Below are positions 8,588-17,827 of a stretch of 64,000 nt of DNA, piece by piece. The notes beneath the pieces are model-generated. The model worked only from the letters and a program-made list of their open reading frames with translations, was not told the DNA's origin and did no database searches. The first letter of the stretch is position 1; each line of letters starts with the position of its first letter. Source of the DNA: Flavobacteriaceae bacterium GSB9. GTDB taxonomy: Bacteria; Bacteroidota; Bacteroidia; Flavobacteriales; Flavobacteriaceae. The stretch covers positions 1,860,001 through 1,924,000 of the forward strand of contig CP062007.1 of NCBI GenBank assembly GCA_022749295.1, given 5' to 3'. Both the position numbers and the translations under genes were made by a program.

Positions 8588-8729
8588 TAAGGCTCTAAGT
8601 AAATACCATACAGACCCATGAAACCAAACACGATAATTAAAAACAGTAAAAATTATTTTAATCATAACCTTAATCACATCTTGTTTATTGGCTGTTTACT
8701 TAAATTTTAAATTATTTTTTAAAACTTGG

Positions 8730-8758
8730 GTAGGGTAAATTTTAAAACGATTGTCTTA
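8730..8758 (+). promoter_or_regulatory. Predicted ECF-sigma promoter of the module 1 lipoprotein (site B)
   Basis: GTAGGGTAAA, 14 bases, TCTTA, 65 bases before the lipoprotein ATG. It matches sites C and D in both blocks and spacing. Confidence 0.65.
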
Positions 8759-8822
8759 AATACAGAAAGCGAAAAAATCGCTATGAAAAAGAAAAAATAA
8801 TTAAACCCTAAAAATTGAAATC

Positions 8823-9881
8823 ATGAAAAATTTAAAATTTTTAACCGCAATCTTATTAACCGCAATTTTTGGTTTTACTTCATGCCAAGATGAAATTGAC
8901 AACGAAAACGGCCAAAACCCAAACACCAATTCGGCTACATCTCCAACAGCAAACAATCTGGAGCGCTCATCAATGTACGACGGTAGTGTTGATGATTTCA
9001 TCGATGGCATGTCTTGCTCTTCTATAGTTTTTCCCTACACCGCTACTATTAATGGAACCGAAATAACACTTGTTAACGAGCTAGATTATAGCTTAGTATT
9101 AAATATACTTGGCGAAATTATTAACGACGAAGACGTTATAAGCTTTCAGTTTCCATTAACGGTTAAGCTAAGTAATTATACCGAAGTTCAGGTAGCCAAC
9201 CAAACAGAGTTTGATGCACTCATGGCGGCTTGCGAAGAAGCCGAAAACAATACCGAGGACGCTATTAACTGTTTGGATATCGATTTTCCGATTACCATTT
9301 TAACATACAGTTTAAACCTTGAGCAAACTGGTAGTGTAGTCGTTAATTCTGAGCAAGAACTTTATACCTACATGAACAACTTTAACAACGACGAACTGTT
9401 TGCTGTAAACTACCCAATTACGGCGAGTTTAAACGGACAAACCAATAGTGTGGTTGAAATTAGCAGCGACATGGATTTGCAAAACAAAATAGATGAATGT
9501 TTAACCAACGATAATCTAAAAGATGATGCTGAAAGTAACGCAGAAAACCTTGAAACTATTTTAGTTGAAGGGGCTTTTAAAGTACAATCGTTAGTCTCTT
9601 CTGGAATAGATAAAACCAATGAATTTGCAGAATTCACTATCGATTTTGCTAACGACCTAAATTGTACCGCCACAAATATTGTAAATAGTACCATTAGCGA
9701 TGTTGAAGGCACTTATGAAGTAGCTTCTGAAATGCATGTGTTTATAAGTTTCCATTTTACTGGAAGCACCACTTTCGAACTACTAAACAGCACATGGAAA
9801 GTAACGAGTTATTCTGAAAACTCAATCGAATTGCAAAGCACAACAAATGCAGCCTTAACTTTAGTTTTAACCCAAATATAA
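8823..9881 (+). CDS. Repeat-containing surface lipoprotein (module 1)
   Basis: 352 residues; lipobox FGFTSC with Cys21. After a low-complexity Asn/Thr linker comes the motif YDGSVDDFIDGMSC, then two ~75-residue repeats, each starting C-x-x-I-x-FP-x-T and closing with a second Cys (CSSIVFPYTATINGTEITL; CLDIDFPITILTYSLNLEQT; closing segments LMAAC and KIDEC). The C-terminal ~110 residues form one lipocalin-like unit ending STWKVTSYSENSIELQS. The lipoprotein of module 2 has the same N-terminal architecture with three C-terminal units. It is divergent from the sigma gene and carries the regulon motif, so it is a likely partner or sensor of the TonB receptor. Function unknown. Confidence 0.8.
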   Translation: MKNLKFLTAILLTAIFGFTSCQDEIDNENGQNPNTNSATSPTANNLERSSMYDGSVDDFIDGMSCSSIVFPYTATINGTEITLVNELDYSLVLNILGEIINDEDVISFQFPLTVKLSNYTEVQVANQTEFDALMAACEEAENNTEDAINCLDIDFPITILTYSLNLEQTGSVVVNSEQELYTYMNNFNNDELFAVNYPITASLNGQTNSVVEISSDMDLQNKIDECLTNDNLKDDAESNAENLETILVEGAFKVQSLVSSGIDKTNEFAEFTIDFANDLNCTATNIVNSTISDVEGTYEVASEMHVFISFHFTGSTTFELLNSTWKVTSYSENSIELQSTTNAALTLVLTQI

Positions 9882-9916
9882 ACTAGATTTGCATTTGCTA
9901 CGTATGTTATGATGAT

Positions 9917-9945
9917 ACAGCCGCCCGAAAAAGGCGGCTGTTTTT
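9917..9945 (+). terminator. Intrinsic terminator after the module 1 lipoprotein
   Basis: GC-rich 9-bp perfect stem ACAGCCGCC/GGCGGCTGT, 7-base loop, then T5. It separates the lipoprotein from the following metalloprotease gene. Confidence 0.9.
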
Positions 9946-9974
9946 AAAAATTAAAATCTACTGAATCAAAATAA

Positions 9975-10751
9975 ATGAAAATTAAAATTTCAATATGCCT
10001 AGTTGTTCTTTTTAGTTTTTTTCAAAGCTGTACTAAAGACCAAAATTCAGAAGACAATAAAGACACGATAAGAGTCAATGCGAACAAACAGGCAACGGGC
10101 AGCTCTTCAAACGATTTATTGTCCGGCAATGTTTTTTCCAAAATGGAAATTCAGATAGCTTATGTTGAAGGTTTCGAACCAACACAAGCCGCCATAAACA
10201 ATTTTGTATTGTTTTTAGAGTCCAAAATCAATAAGCCTGATGGTATTTCAATTGAAAAAATAAAAATACCATCACCGGCGAAAGACAAGTTAAGTATTGA
10301 GGAAATTGCTGATATTGAAAACACTTACCGCACCAAGTATAACAACGAAAAAACCATAGCTATTTGGGCGCTTTTTGTTGACGGTGAATCGGATAAAAAT
10401 GATGACAACACCGTGATTTTAGGCTCGGCCTACTGGAACACATCTTTCGTTATTTACCAAAAAACTATCCATGAATTTAGCAATAGCCCTATTGAACCTA
10501 ACCGAAGTACACTAGAAACTACCGTTATCAATCACGAACTTGGTCACATTTTAGGTCTAACCAATTTAGGCGCTCCACTACAAAGCGACCATGAAGATAG
10601 CGCACACCCTAAACATTGTAACAATAGCAATTGCCTTATGTACTGGGAAACCGAATCGGGTGCTAGCATTGGCAAAATGGTCAACTCGGGCTCAGTACCT
10701 CAACTTGGCCCCGAATGTATTGCCGATTTAAAGGCTAACGGCGGAAAATAA
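9975..10751 (+). CDS. Metzincin-like metalloprotease lipoprotein
   Basis: 258 residues; lipobox FFQSC with Cys19. The zinc motif HELGHILGL lies at ~189-197. The usual third metzincin ligand position is occupied by Asn (HELGHILGLTN). His and Asp follow in SDHED, then HCNNSNCLMYW, whose paired Cys and Met recall the archaemetzincin C-x4-C-x-M signature and a Met-turn. Flavobacterial proteins of this type are usually annotated as membrane metalloprotease. Located in the sigma island between the regulon lipoprotein and a PorT-like barrel, 29 bases before the latter, so probably co-transcribed with it. Substrate unknown. Confidence 0.75.
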   Translation: MKIKISICLVVLFSFFQSCTKDQNSEDNKDTIRVNANKQATGSSSNDLLSGNVFSKMEIQIAYVEGFEPTQAAINNFVLFLESKINKPDGISIEKIKIPSPAKDKLSIEEIADIENTYRTKYNNEKTIAIWALFVDGESDKNDDNTVILGSAYWNTSFVIYQKTIHEFSNSPIEPNRSTLETTVINHELGHILGLTNLGAPLQSDHEDSAHPKHCNNSNCLMYWETESGASIGKMVNSGSVPQLGPECIADLKANGGK

Positions 10752-10780
10752 TATTTACAAACCCCTAAACTTTATAAATT

Positions 10781-11371
10781 ATGAAAACCTATTTTTTATC
10801 AATTTTAGCCATTTTTACTATTTCAATAAGTACCATGGCACAAGAAAGCAATAATAGCACATCAAATGCTGGATTAAAATTTGGATACAATTTAGCAGCC
10901 GTTAGTTTTGATGGTGATACCGATACAGGCCAACGTCATGGGTTTCACGTTGGGTTTTACGGAGAATCGTTCGTTACTGAAGCAGCAGCTCTTCAAATTG
11001 AATTATTATATTCTCAACAAGGTTATGAGCTAGAGGACGGTAGCGGCACCTTTACCCAAAAACTAGATTACATCAACCTACCTTTGTCTTTAAAAATTTA
11101 TCCGGTCAATACCTTCTACTTAGAGGCCGGACCGCAAATAGGCTTAGCCATTTCCCATAAAGAAGAATTTGATAGCAACTTCGGGCTTTTCGATACTTCA
11201 CAGGAATTTGAACCCAACAACTTCGATTGGGGTTTTAATTTTGGTGGTGGTTTCAAAACCGAATCTGGTATTTCTTTAGGCGTTCGCTACCATTTAGGCA
11301 TGGGCGATATTTATGACGAAGGTAGTCCGCAAAACAGGATCTGGCAATTCTCTCTTGGATTTGACTTCTAA
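10781..11371 (+). CDS. PorT-like outer-membrane beta-barrel protein
   Basis: 196 residues. Signal peptide ends near STMAQE. The remainder is a run of amphipathic strands with GLKFGYNLA, GFHVGFYGE, LQIELLYSQQGYEL, YINLPLSLKIYPVNTFYLEA (strand pair) and the C-terminal FSLGFDF, the pattern of the small PorT/OmpW-like eight-stranded barrels common in Bacteroidota. It follows the metalloprotease by 29 bases and is closed by a strong terminator. The family is large and functionally diverse, so no specific substrate is claimed. Confidence 0.8.
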   Translation: MKTYFLSILAIFTISISTMAQESNNSTSNAGLKFGYNLAAVSFDGDTDTGQRHGFHVGFYGESFVTEAAALQIELLYSQQGYELEDGSGTFTQKLDYINLPLSLKIYPVNTFYLEAGPQIGLAISHKEEFDSNFGLFDTSQEFEPNNFDWGFNFGGGFKTESGISLGVRYHLGMGDIYDEGSPQNRIWQFSLGFDF

Positions 11372-11399
11372 AACAGAGAACTAAAAAATATGGGATTCG

Positions 11400-11434
11400 A
11401 AGGTTGGTTTACAATAAATAAACCAACCTTTTTT
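11400..11434 (+). terminator. Intrinsic terminator after the PorT-like gene
   Basis: 11-bp stem AAGGTTGGTTT/AAACCAACCTT with a 9-base loop, followed by a T-run. Confidence 0.85.
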
Positions 11435-11543
11435 ATTGTATTTTTCTTAATCATTCACTTTTTAGACATGACCTATTGCTTTTTGTCATACCGAACTCAA
11501 TTCAGAACCTCATATAACCTGAAAATCATTTTTTTATTATGGG

Positions 11544-11564
11544 ACTCTGAAACAGTTTCAGAGT
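11544..11564. repeat. Intergenic palindrome, CTGAAAC/GTTTCAG type
   Basis: ACTCTGAAAC-A-GTTTCAGAGT, a perfect 10-bp inverted repeat followed by GAC. A similar palindrome (ATGCTGAA/TTCAGCAT, also followed by GAC) occurs between ffh and folD. They look like members of a dispersed intergenic repeat family. Confidence 0.55.
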
Positions 11565-11627
11565 GACAAATCTATATTTGATTACTATTCAATATTTTAT
11601 TAAATAAGCCATACTGAACTCACTTAG

Positions 11628-11656
11628 GTAGGGTAAAATGACTTTTGGTTGTCTTA
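11628..11656 (+). promoter_or_regulatory. Predicted ECF-sigma promoter of the His-rich protein (site D, module 1)
   Basis: GTAGGGTAAA, 14 bases, TCTTA, 52 bases before the ATG at 11708. Same blocks and spacing as sites B and C, 3 kb away from the sigma gene, so it argues for a regulon rather than local duplication. Confidence 0.65.
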
Positions 11657-11707
11657 ACAATGAAAGCCGATACTGGCAGAAGTAATAACCCAAAAAAACT
11701 AAAAGTC

Positions 11708-12160
11708 ATGAACCTATTAAAATCAACTTTGTTCGTTTTAGCTATTGCCTTTTCTTTTTCTATGCAAGCCCAGAAACAAAAATCAACAACTGAGGTGAAA
11801 ATGGACAAAGAAACCTATTACCAAAAACGAGCTGAAGAAGATGCTAAATTCGAACAACAATTTAAAGCTGAAAACAAAGCTGAAGAAAAAAGCTTTTGGA
11901 AAGAACAAAAAGCTTATGAAAAGAACTTAAAGAAAACTGACAAACAAGCTTATAAAGCGTACATCCAAGGGAAACGCGATGCTTACGCCGAGCATTACGA
12001 ACACTGCAATCACCATTGTCACCACGGTGATTATTATTACAACTATGCTTCATATTACTATTACAGGCACAATAGTTACTATTCACGCCGCTCTCAACAA
12101 CGAAGTTTAAATACTCGAGTAAATGTTAGCACACCAAGCGTTCGCTTAGGGATTTTTTAA
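11708..12160 (+). CDS. Secreted His/Cys/Tyr-rich protein (module 1 regulon member)
   Basis: 150 residues from the ATG at 11708, chosen because a signal peptide begins there (MNLLKSTLFVLAIAFSFSMQ, then AQ); the longer frame from 11645 would run through the promoter motif. A charged helical stretch (~25-90, rich in Lys, Glu, Gln) leads to a cluster with seven His and two Cys (EHYEHCNHHCHHGDYYYNY) and a Tyr-rich tail with many Arg and Ser. The cluster looks like a metal-chelating segment. It has the module 1 sigma motif upstream and a terminator downstream. No known family recognised; a metal-binding or buffering role is inference. Confidence 0.7.
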   Translation: MNLLKSTLFVLAIAFSFSMQAQKQKSTTEVKMDKETYYQKRAEEDAKFEQQFKAENKAEEKSFWKEQKAYEKNLKKTDKQAYKAYIQGKRDAYAEHYEHCNHHCHHGDYYYNYASYYYYRHNSYYSRRSQQRSLNTRVNVSTPSVRLGIF

Positions 12161-12173
12161 GCATAGTGCAAAA

Positions 12174-12209
12174 AAAATAGGCTATCCAAAATGAAGGATA
12201 GCCTATTTT
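12174..12209. terminator. Bidirectional intrinsic terminator
   Basis: 14-bp perfect stem AAAATAGGCTATCC with an 8-base loop, A-run left and T-run right, between the convergent His-rich gene and gyrB. Confidence 0.85.
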
Positions 12210-12230
12210 CATTACCATATTTTATGACCG

Positions 12231-14606
<2,376 letters not shown>

Positions 14607-15869
14607 ATGAAACTTAAAAAAAGAGCCTTTATTTTTTTGTTAGCGATAGTGCTAATTTTACCGGCATTAGCCGTTGGTCAAAACGAAAAATTCAAACCGA
14701 CTTTTAAATGGAATCTTACATCACAGTTTTGGTTTAGGTATTCCGATTTAAACGAAGGCTCCATCATTCACGGCGAACCCACCTCAGAATTTTTAGATAT
14801 TTCAATCAGGAGACTACGCATTCCTATATCAGCTCAAATCTCGCCTAAAGTTTACGCCTACGCTATCTTTGGCGGCAACAACTACAACTTTAAGGGGGAT
14901 GATTTCCCTATTGAAGTCTTAGACTTATATGTCGAATACGCCTTCGCAAAATATTTAGAAATTGGCATGGGCAAATCGGGTTGGCAAGGCTTAAACCGCT
15001 GGAACATTCGGTCCAGCAAAACCTTAATGGGTCTGGATTCCCCGCTTTTTACTTTAAATTCTGTCCAAATTAATGATGACGTTGGTCGTTTATTTGGAGT
15101 ATGGGTTAAAGGTCAAGCTGGAAATTTTGATTACAGAATGGCTTTTAACCGCCCTTTTTATGTAAAAGCTATCCCAGATGGTGCTGTAAATTTTGCCAAT
15201 AACAAACCCAGGGTGAAAACCTCGGCCTATGTAAAATACCAGTTCTTTGAGCACGAATCGAATAAATCTGCCTATCAAACCGGCACCTACATGCAAAAGA
15301 AAAAAGTACTTAATATCGGTACAGGGTTTCAGTTTCAGCCGGAAGCTATGAGCGATGGCGATGCCCGTCTCCCCGAAACGAACATTTATGATATCACACA
15401 CTTTTCGGCCGATTCGTTTTTAAATCTACCTTTGGCCAACGGCAATGCCATAACCGCCTATTTAGGTTACTTTGATTACGATTTTGGTAAAGATTACATT
15501 AGAAATGTTGGTGCCAACAACCCCACAACAGGTGGCGGATCAGATTTTAATGGTTCGGGGGTAGCCTTCCCCATGATTGGTACAGGCACAACATGGTACG
15601 GACAATTCGGATACGCTTTTAAGGAAACTAAAATCTTTAACCACATGGCCATCATCCAACCCAATATTGCCATACAACATTCTAATTGGGATATTTTGAA
15701 CGACAACATGACTGTTTACGACTTTACTGTTAACTTTTTTGTAAACGGCTCGCACGATGATAAAATTAGCTTGGGCTACCAACACCGCCCTATTTTCGAC
15801 GCAGCTGCTTTACAACAAAAAGATTATAAGGGAATGGCCGTTTTACAGTATCAAGTTTCGTTCAAATAA
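14607..15869 (+). CDS. Porin-like outer-membrane protein
   Basis: 420 residues from the ATG at 14607; a longer frame starts at a TTG eight codons earlier but the signal peptide (RAFIFLLAIVLILPALAVGQ) follows the ATG. The rest alternates amphipathic strands and resembles phosphate-selective-porin-like (OprP/OprO) or related proteins: KWNLTSQFWFRYSDL, RRLRIPISAQISPKVYAYAI (two adjacent strands), LDLYVEYAFAKYLEIGMGK, YGQFGYAFKE, and a strand-like C-terminus (MAVLQYQVSFK). It stands alone between gyrB and the gat leader. Substrate unknown; outer-membrane location is well supported. Confidence 0.75.
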   Translation: MKLKKRAFIFLLAIVLILPALAVGQNEKFKPTFKWNLTSQFWFRYSDLNEGSIIHGEPTSEFLDISIRRLRIPISAQISPKVYAYAIFGGNNYNFKGDDFPIEVLDLYVEYAFAKYLEIGMGKSGWQGLNRWNIRSSKTLMGLDSPLFTLNSVQINDDVGRLFGVWVKGQAGNFDYRMAFNRPFYVKAIPDGAVNFANNKPRVKTSAYVKYQFFEHESNKSAYQTGTYMQKKKVLNIGTGFQFQPEAMSDGDARLPETNIYDITHFSADSFLNLPLANGNAITAYLGYFDYDFGKDYIRNVGANNPTTGGGSDFNGSGVAFPMIGTGTTWYGQFGYAFKETKIFNHMAIIQPNIAIQHSNWDILNDNMTVYDFTVNFFVNGSHDDKISLGYQHRPIFDAAALQQKDYKGMAVLQYQVSFK

Positions 15870-16012
15870 CTTGAACGATGAGCTTAAAAAAACAAAATCA
15901 ATCACAAGCATCTTTACTTAAAAACCCTGTAAATAATAACATGGTTTTTTAAAAATTCAGCAATATCGAATAGGTTATCTATAAAAATAGTGCTTAGTAC
16001 ATTATTTCTACA

Positions 16013-16020
16013 TATATTTG
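16013..16020 (+). promoter_or_regulatory. Promoter -7 element of the gat operon leader
   Basis: TATATTTG, perfect TAnnTTTG match, 15 bases before the first ATG of the leader peptide. No good TTTG is visible at -33. It would start the transcript near 16027, so the whole leader described below lies in the 5' UTR. Confidence 0.5.
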
Positions 16021-16034
16021 AGCCGCAAATCGAT

Positions 16035-16082
16035 ATGATGAACAATAATAACAATAATAATTTCAATAATCCTATTTTTTAG
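16035..16082 (+). CDS. Poly-asparagine leader peptide of the gat operon
   Basis: Fifteen codons reading MMNNNNNNNFNNPIF and ending in TAG at 16080-16082. Nine of fifteen codons are Asn (two AAC, seven AAT), seven of them in a row. The three genes downstream make Asn-tRNA(Asn). This is the arrangement of classical attenuator peptides (His-rich in his leaders, Trp in trp leaders, Phe in pheST leaders), where the peptide is rich in the amino acid whose charged tRNA is sensed. Too short for gene callers. Translation is inferred from the codon run and context, not proven. A second start codon directly follows the first. Confidence 0.75.
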   Translation: MMNNNNNNNFNNPIF

Positions 16083-16142
16083 GGTTGGAAGGTTGTTGTT
16101 TAAAAAATATATAAAGCCTTCCGAATACGGAGGGCTTTTTTT
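16068..16142 (+). promoter_or_regulatory. Predicted ribosome-mediated transcription attenuator
   Basis: Three mutually exclusive pairings can be drawn. (1) 16068-16074 AATCCTA with 16080-16086 TAGGGTT, a 7-bp hairpin over the leader stop. (2) Antiterminator: 16085-16094 TTGGAAGGTT with 16115-16124 AGCCTTCCGA, 10 bp with two G-U pairs. (3) Terminator: 16113-16123 with 16128-16138, 11 bp with one G-U pair, loop AATA, then a T-run to 16142. The antiterminator arm starts three bases after the leader stop codon. A ribosome finishing the peptide would cover it and allow termination; a ribosome stalled on Asn codons would leave it free and allow read-through. Confidence 0.7.
16113..16142 (+). terminator. 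Attenuator terminator hairpin upstream of gatC
   Basis: AAAGCCTTCCG-AATA-CGGAGGGCTTT followed by further T residues (16139-16142). It lies after the leader peptide and before gatC, a place where a constitutive terminator would make no sense. Confidence 0.8.
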
Positions 16143-16160
16143 AATCTAAAAAATTAAGAC

Positions 16161-16424
16161 ATGAGCAAAATTATGACAGTCGATGTATTGTCTAGTATTA
16201 AGGGAGCAAAGCCCAGTGAGGCCGTTAATAAGTTGTTTGAGGTGATTAAAAACGCCAATGCAACAAACGATGTTGCTTCTAACCTTCATAATAGCGTGTC
16301 GTTGGATGATTTAAGAGACGATGTGGTTATAAGTAGCCCAGATTCCGAAAAACAAATCATCATTGAAAATTTCCCTAAAGAAAAGAACGGCTTTTTAGTG
16401 GTTTCTAAAGTCATTGAAGAATAA
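16161..16424 (+). CDS. gatC: GatC-like subunit of Asp-tRNA(Asn)/Glu-tRNA(Gln) amidotransferase
   Basis: 87 residues. The C-terminal half matches the GatC signature: LRDDVV followed by EKQIIIENFPKEKNGFLVVSKVIE, where other GatC proteins have a Leu-Arg-Asp-Asp motif, a helix of the form EALxNAP and a GFFxVPKVIE end. The N-terminal half (MTVDVLSSIKGAKPSEAVNK) is unlike the usual LAKLARLEL helix, so this is a divergent or shortened GatC. GatC wraps around GatA and stabilises GatA-GatB. It begins 19 bases after the attenuator and ends two bases before gatA. Context makes the assignment firm even though half the sequence is atypical. Confidence 0.75.
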   Translation: MSKIMTVDVLSSIKGAKPSEAVNKLFEVIKNANATNDVASNLHNSVSLDDLRDDVVISSPDSEKQIIIENFPKEKNGFLVVSKVIEE

Positions 16425-16426
16425 TT

Positions 16427-17827
16427 ATGGATTCGCAGATACGCAAAATTCACCAACAACTGGTTAACAAAGAGATTACTTGCACCCAATTGGTTCAAGA
16501 CAAATTAGACCTTTTAGCAAAAAACAGCCATAATACCGTAAACAGCCTTTTAATTGATATTGCCCTAAAGTTAGCGGCAAAAGTTGACGATAAGATAGGT
16601 AACGGCGAAGACATTGGCCTATTAGAAGGCATTCCATTTGGCATTAAAGATGTTTATATGGTACAGGGCACGATTACAACGGCGAGCTCAAAATTGCTAA
16701 AAGACTATAAATCGGCCTACACGGCCACGGCCATCCAAAAATTATTGGATGCTGGCGCTATTCCTATCGTCAAAGAAAATTGCGATAGTTTTGGGCACGG
16801 TTCATCAAGTGAAAATACCATTTTTGGCGCTGTAAAGAATGCGATTAATCCGGAGTTGGTTGGTGGTGGCTCCAGTGGTGGTTCGGCCGTTAACGTGGCC
16901 TTAGATTACACGGTATTCTCGATTGGAGGTGATACTGGTGGTTCAGTTCGCCAGCCAGCAGGATACAATCATGTTTATGGTTTGAAACCTACCTACGGGC
17001 GCATTTCACGTTACGGATTAATGGCCTACGCGTCTTCTACAGATTGTGTTGGCCCGATTGCAAAATCGGTTGAAGATATTCGTATCGTGCTGAACGTAAT
17101 GAGTGGAAAAGATGGAAAAGACCAAACCACTTATTCTTCCACTGAAATCTTAGAAGAAAGCCTTTCAACGTCCGAAGGTATAAAAGCTATTGGTTACTTT
17201 AAAAATTTTATTGAAAGTGACGCCATCGATGCCCAAGTAAAATCTGACTTTCTTTCAGGCATTGAAAAAATAAAAGCAAAAGGTATTGAAGTTAAAGTTT
17301 TGGATTTCTTTGAATCGAATACACTGGTTTCAACATATTACACCTTAGCTATGGCCGAAACAGCCTCTAACCTATCGCGGTTAGATGGCACCAATTACGG
17401 CAACCGCATTGAGGCCGAAAATTTGAAAGAAACTTACGCCGTAACCCGTTCTGAGAATTTCTCAGAAGAAACCAAAAGAAGGATTGTAGGTGGAAACCAA
17501 GTACTGTCACAAGGATTTTCAGATGAAATCTACTTAAAAAGCTTAGCACTTCGTGATGCCATCGCCAATAATTTCGAGGAAGATTTTAAAGCGGTCGATA
17601 TCATTATTTCGCCCGTTACGCCAAGCGCACCGCCTAAAATTGGCGATAGCTTAAAAGACCCATTGGCCATGTATTTAAGCGATGCCTACACGGTAGGATT
17701 CAGTTTGGGGCAACTGCCCACATTAACTGTTCCGCAAGGCACCGAAACAGGACTGCAAATTACGGCCTCAAAAAACAACGACGAACTTGTTTTGAAGTTT
17801 GCTAACTTCTTAAAAGACACTTTATAA
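16427..17827 (+). CDS. gatA: Asp-tRNA(Asn)/Glu-tRNA(Gln) amidotransferase subunit A
   Basis: 466 residues, amidase-signature family. It releases ammonia from Gln or Asn and feeds it to GatB. The Ser-cisSer-Lys triad is visible with the expected spacing: Lys74 (FGIKDVY), Ser149 (GGGSSGGS) and Ser173 (GGDTGGSVRQPAG), equivalent to Lys79/Ser154/Ser178 of the Staphylococcus aureus enzyme. The YGLKPTYGRISRYG segment after the triad is also typical. Its stop codon overlaps the next start as TAATG, so GatA and the GatB fusion are translationally coupled. Confidence 0.97.
   Translation: MDSQIRKIHQQLVNKEITCTQLVQDKLDLLAKNSHNTVNSLLIDIALKLAAKVDDKIGNGEDIGLLEGIPFGIKDVYMVQGTITTASSKLLKDYKSAYTATAIQKLLDAGAIPIVKENCDSFGHGSSSENTIFGAVKNAINPELVGGGSSGGSAVNVALDYTVFSIGGDTGGSVRQPAGYNHVYGLKPTYGRISRYGLMAYASSTDCVGPIAKSVEDIRIVLNVMSGKDGKDQTTYSSTEILEESLSTSEGIKAIGYFKNFIESDAIDAQVKSDFLSGIEKIKAKGIEVKVLDFFESNTLVSTYYTLAMAETASNLSRLDGTNYGNRIEAENLKETYAVTRSENFSEETKRRIVGGNQVLSQGFSDEIYLKSLALRDAIANNFEEDFKAVDIIISPVTPSAPPKIGDSLKDPLAMYLSDAYTVGFSLGQLPTLTVPQGTETGLQITASKNNDELVLKFANFLKDTL

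Noticed and set aside
16081-16100. GT-rich stretch after the leader peptide considered as an independent riboswitch
   Set aside because: It is fully explained as the antiterminator arm facing the terminator; no aptamer-like fold was seen.
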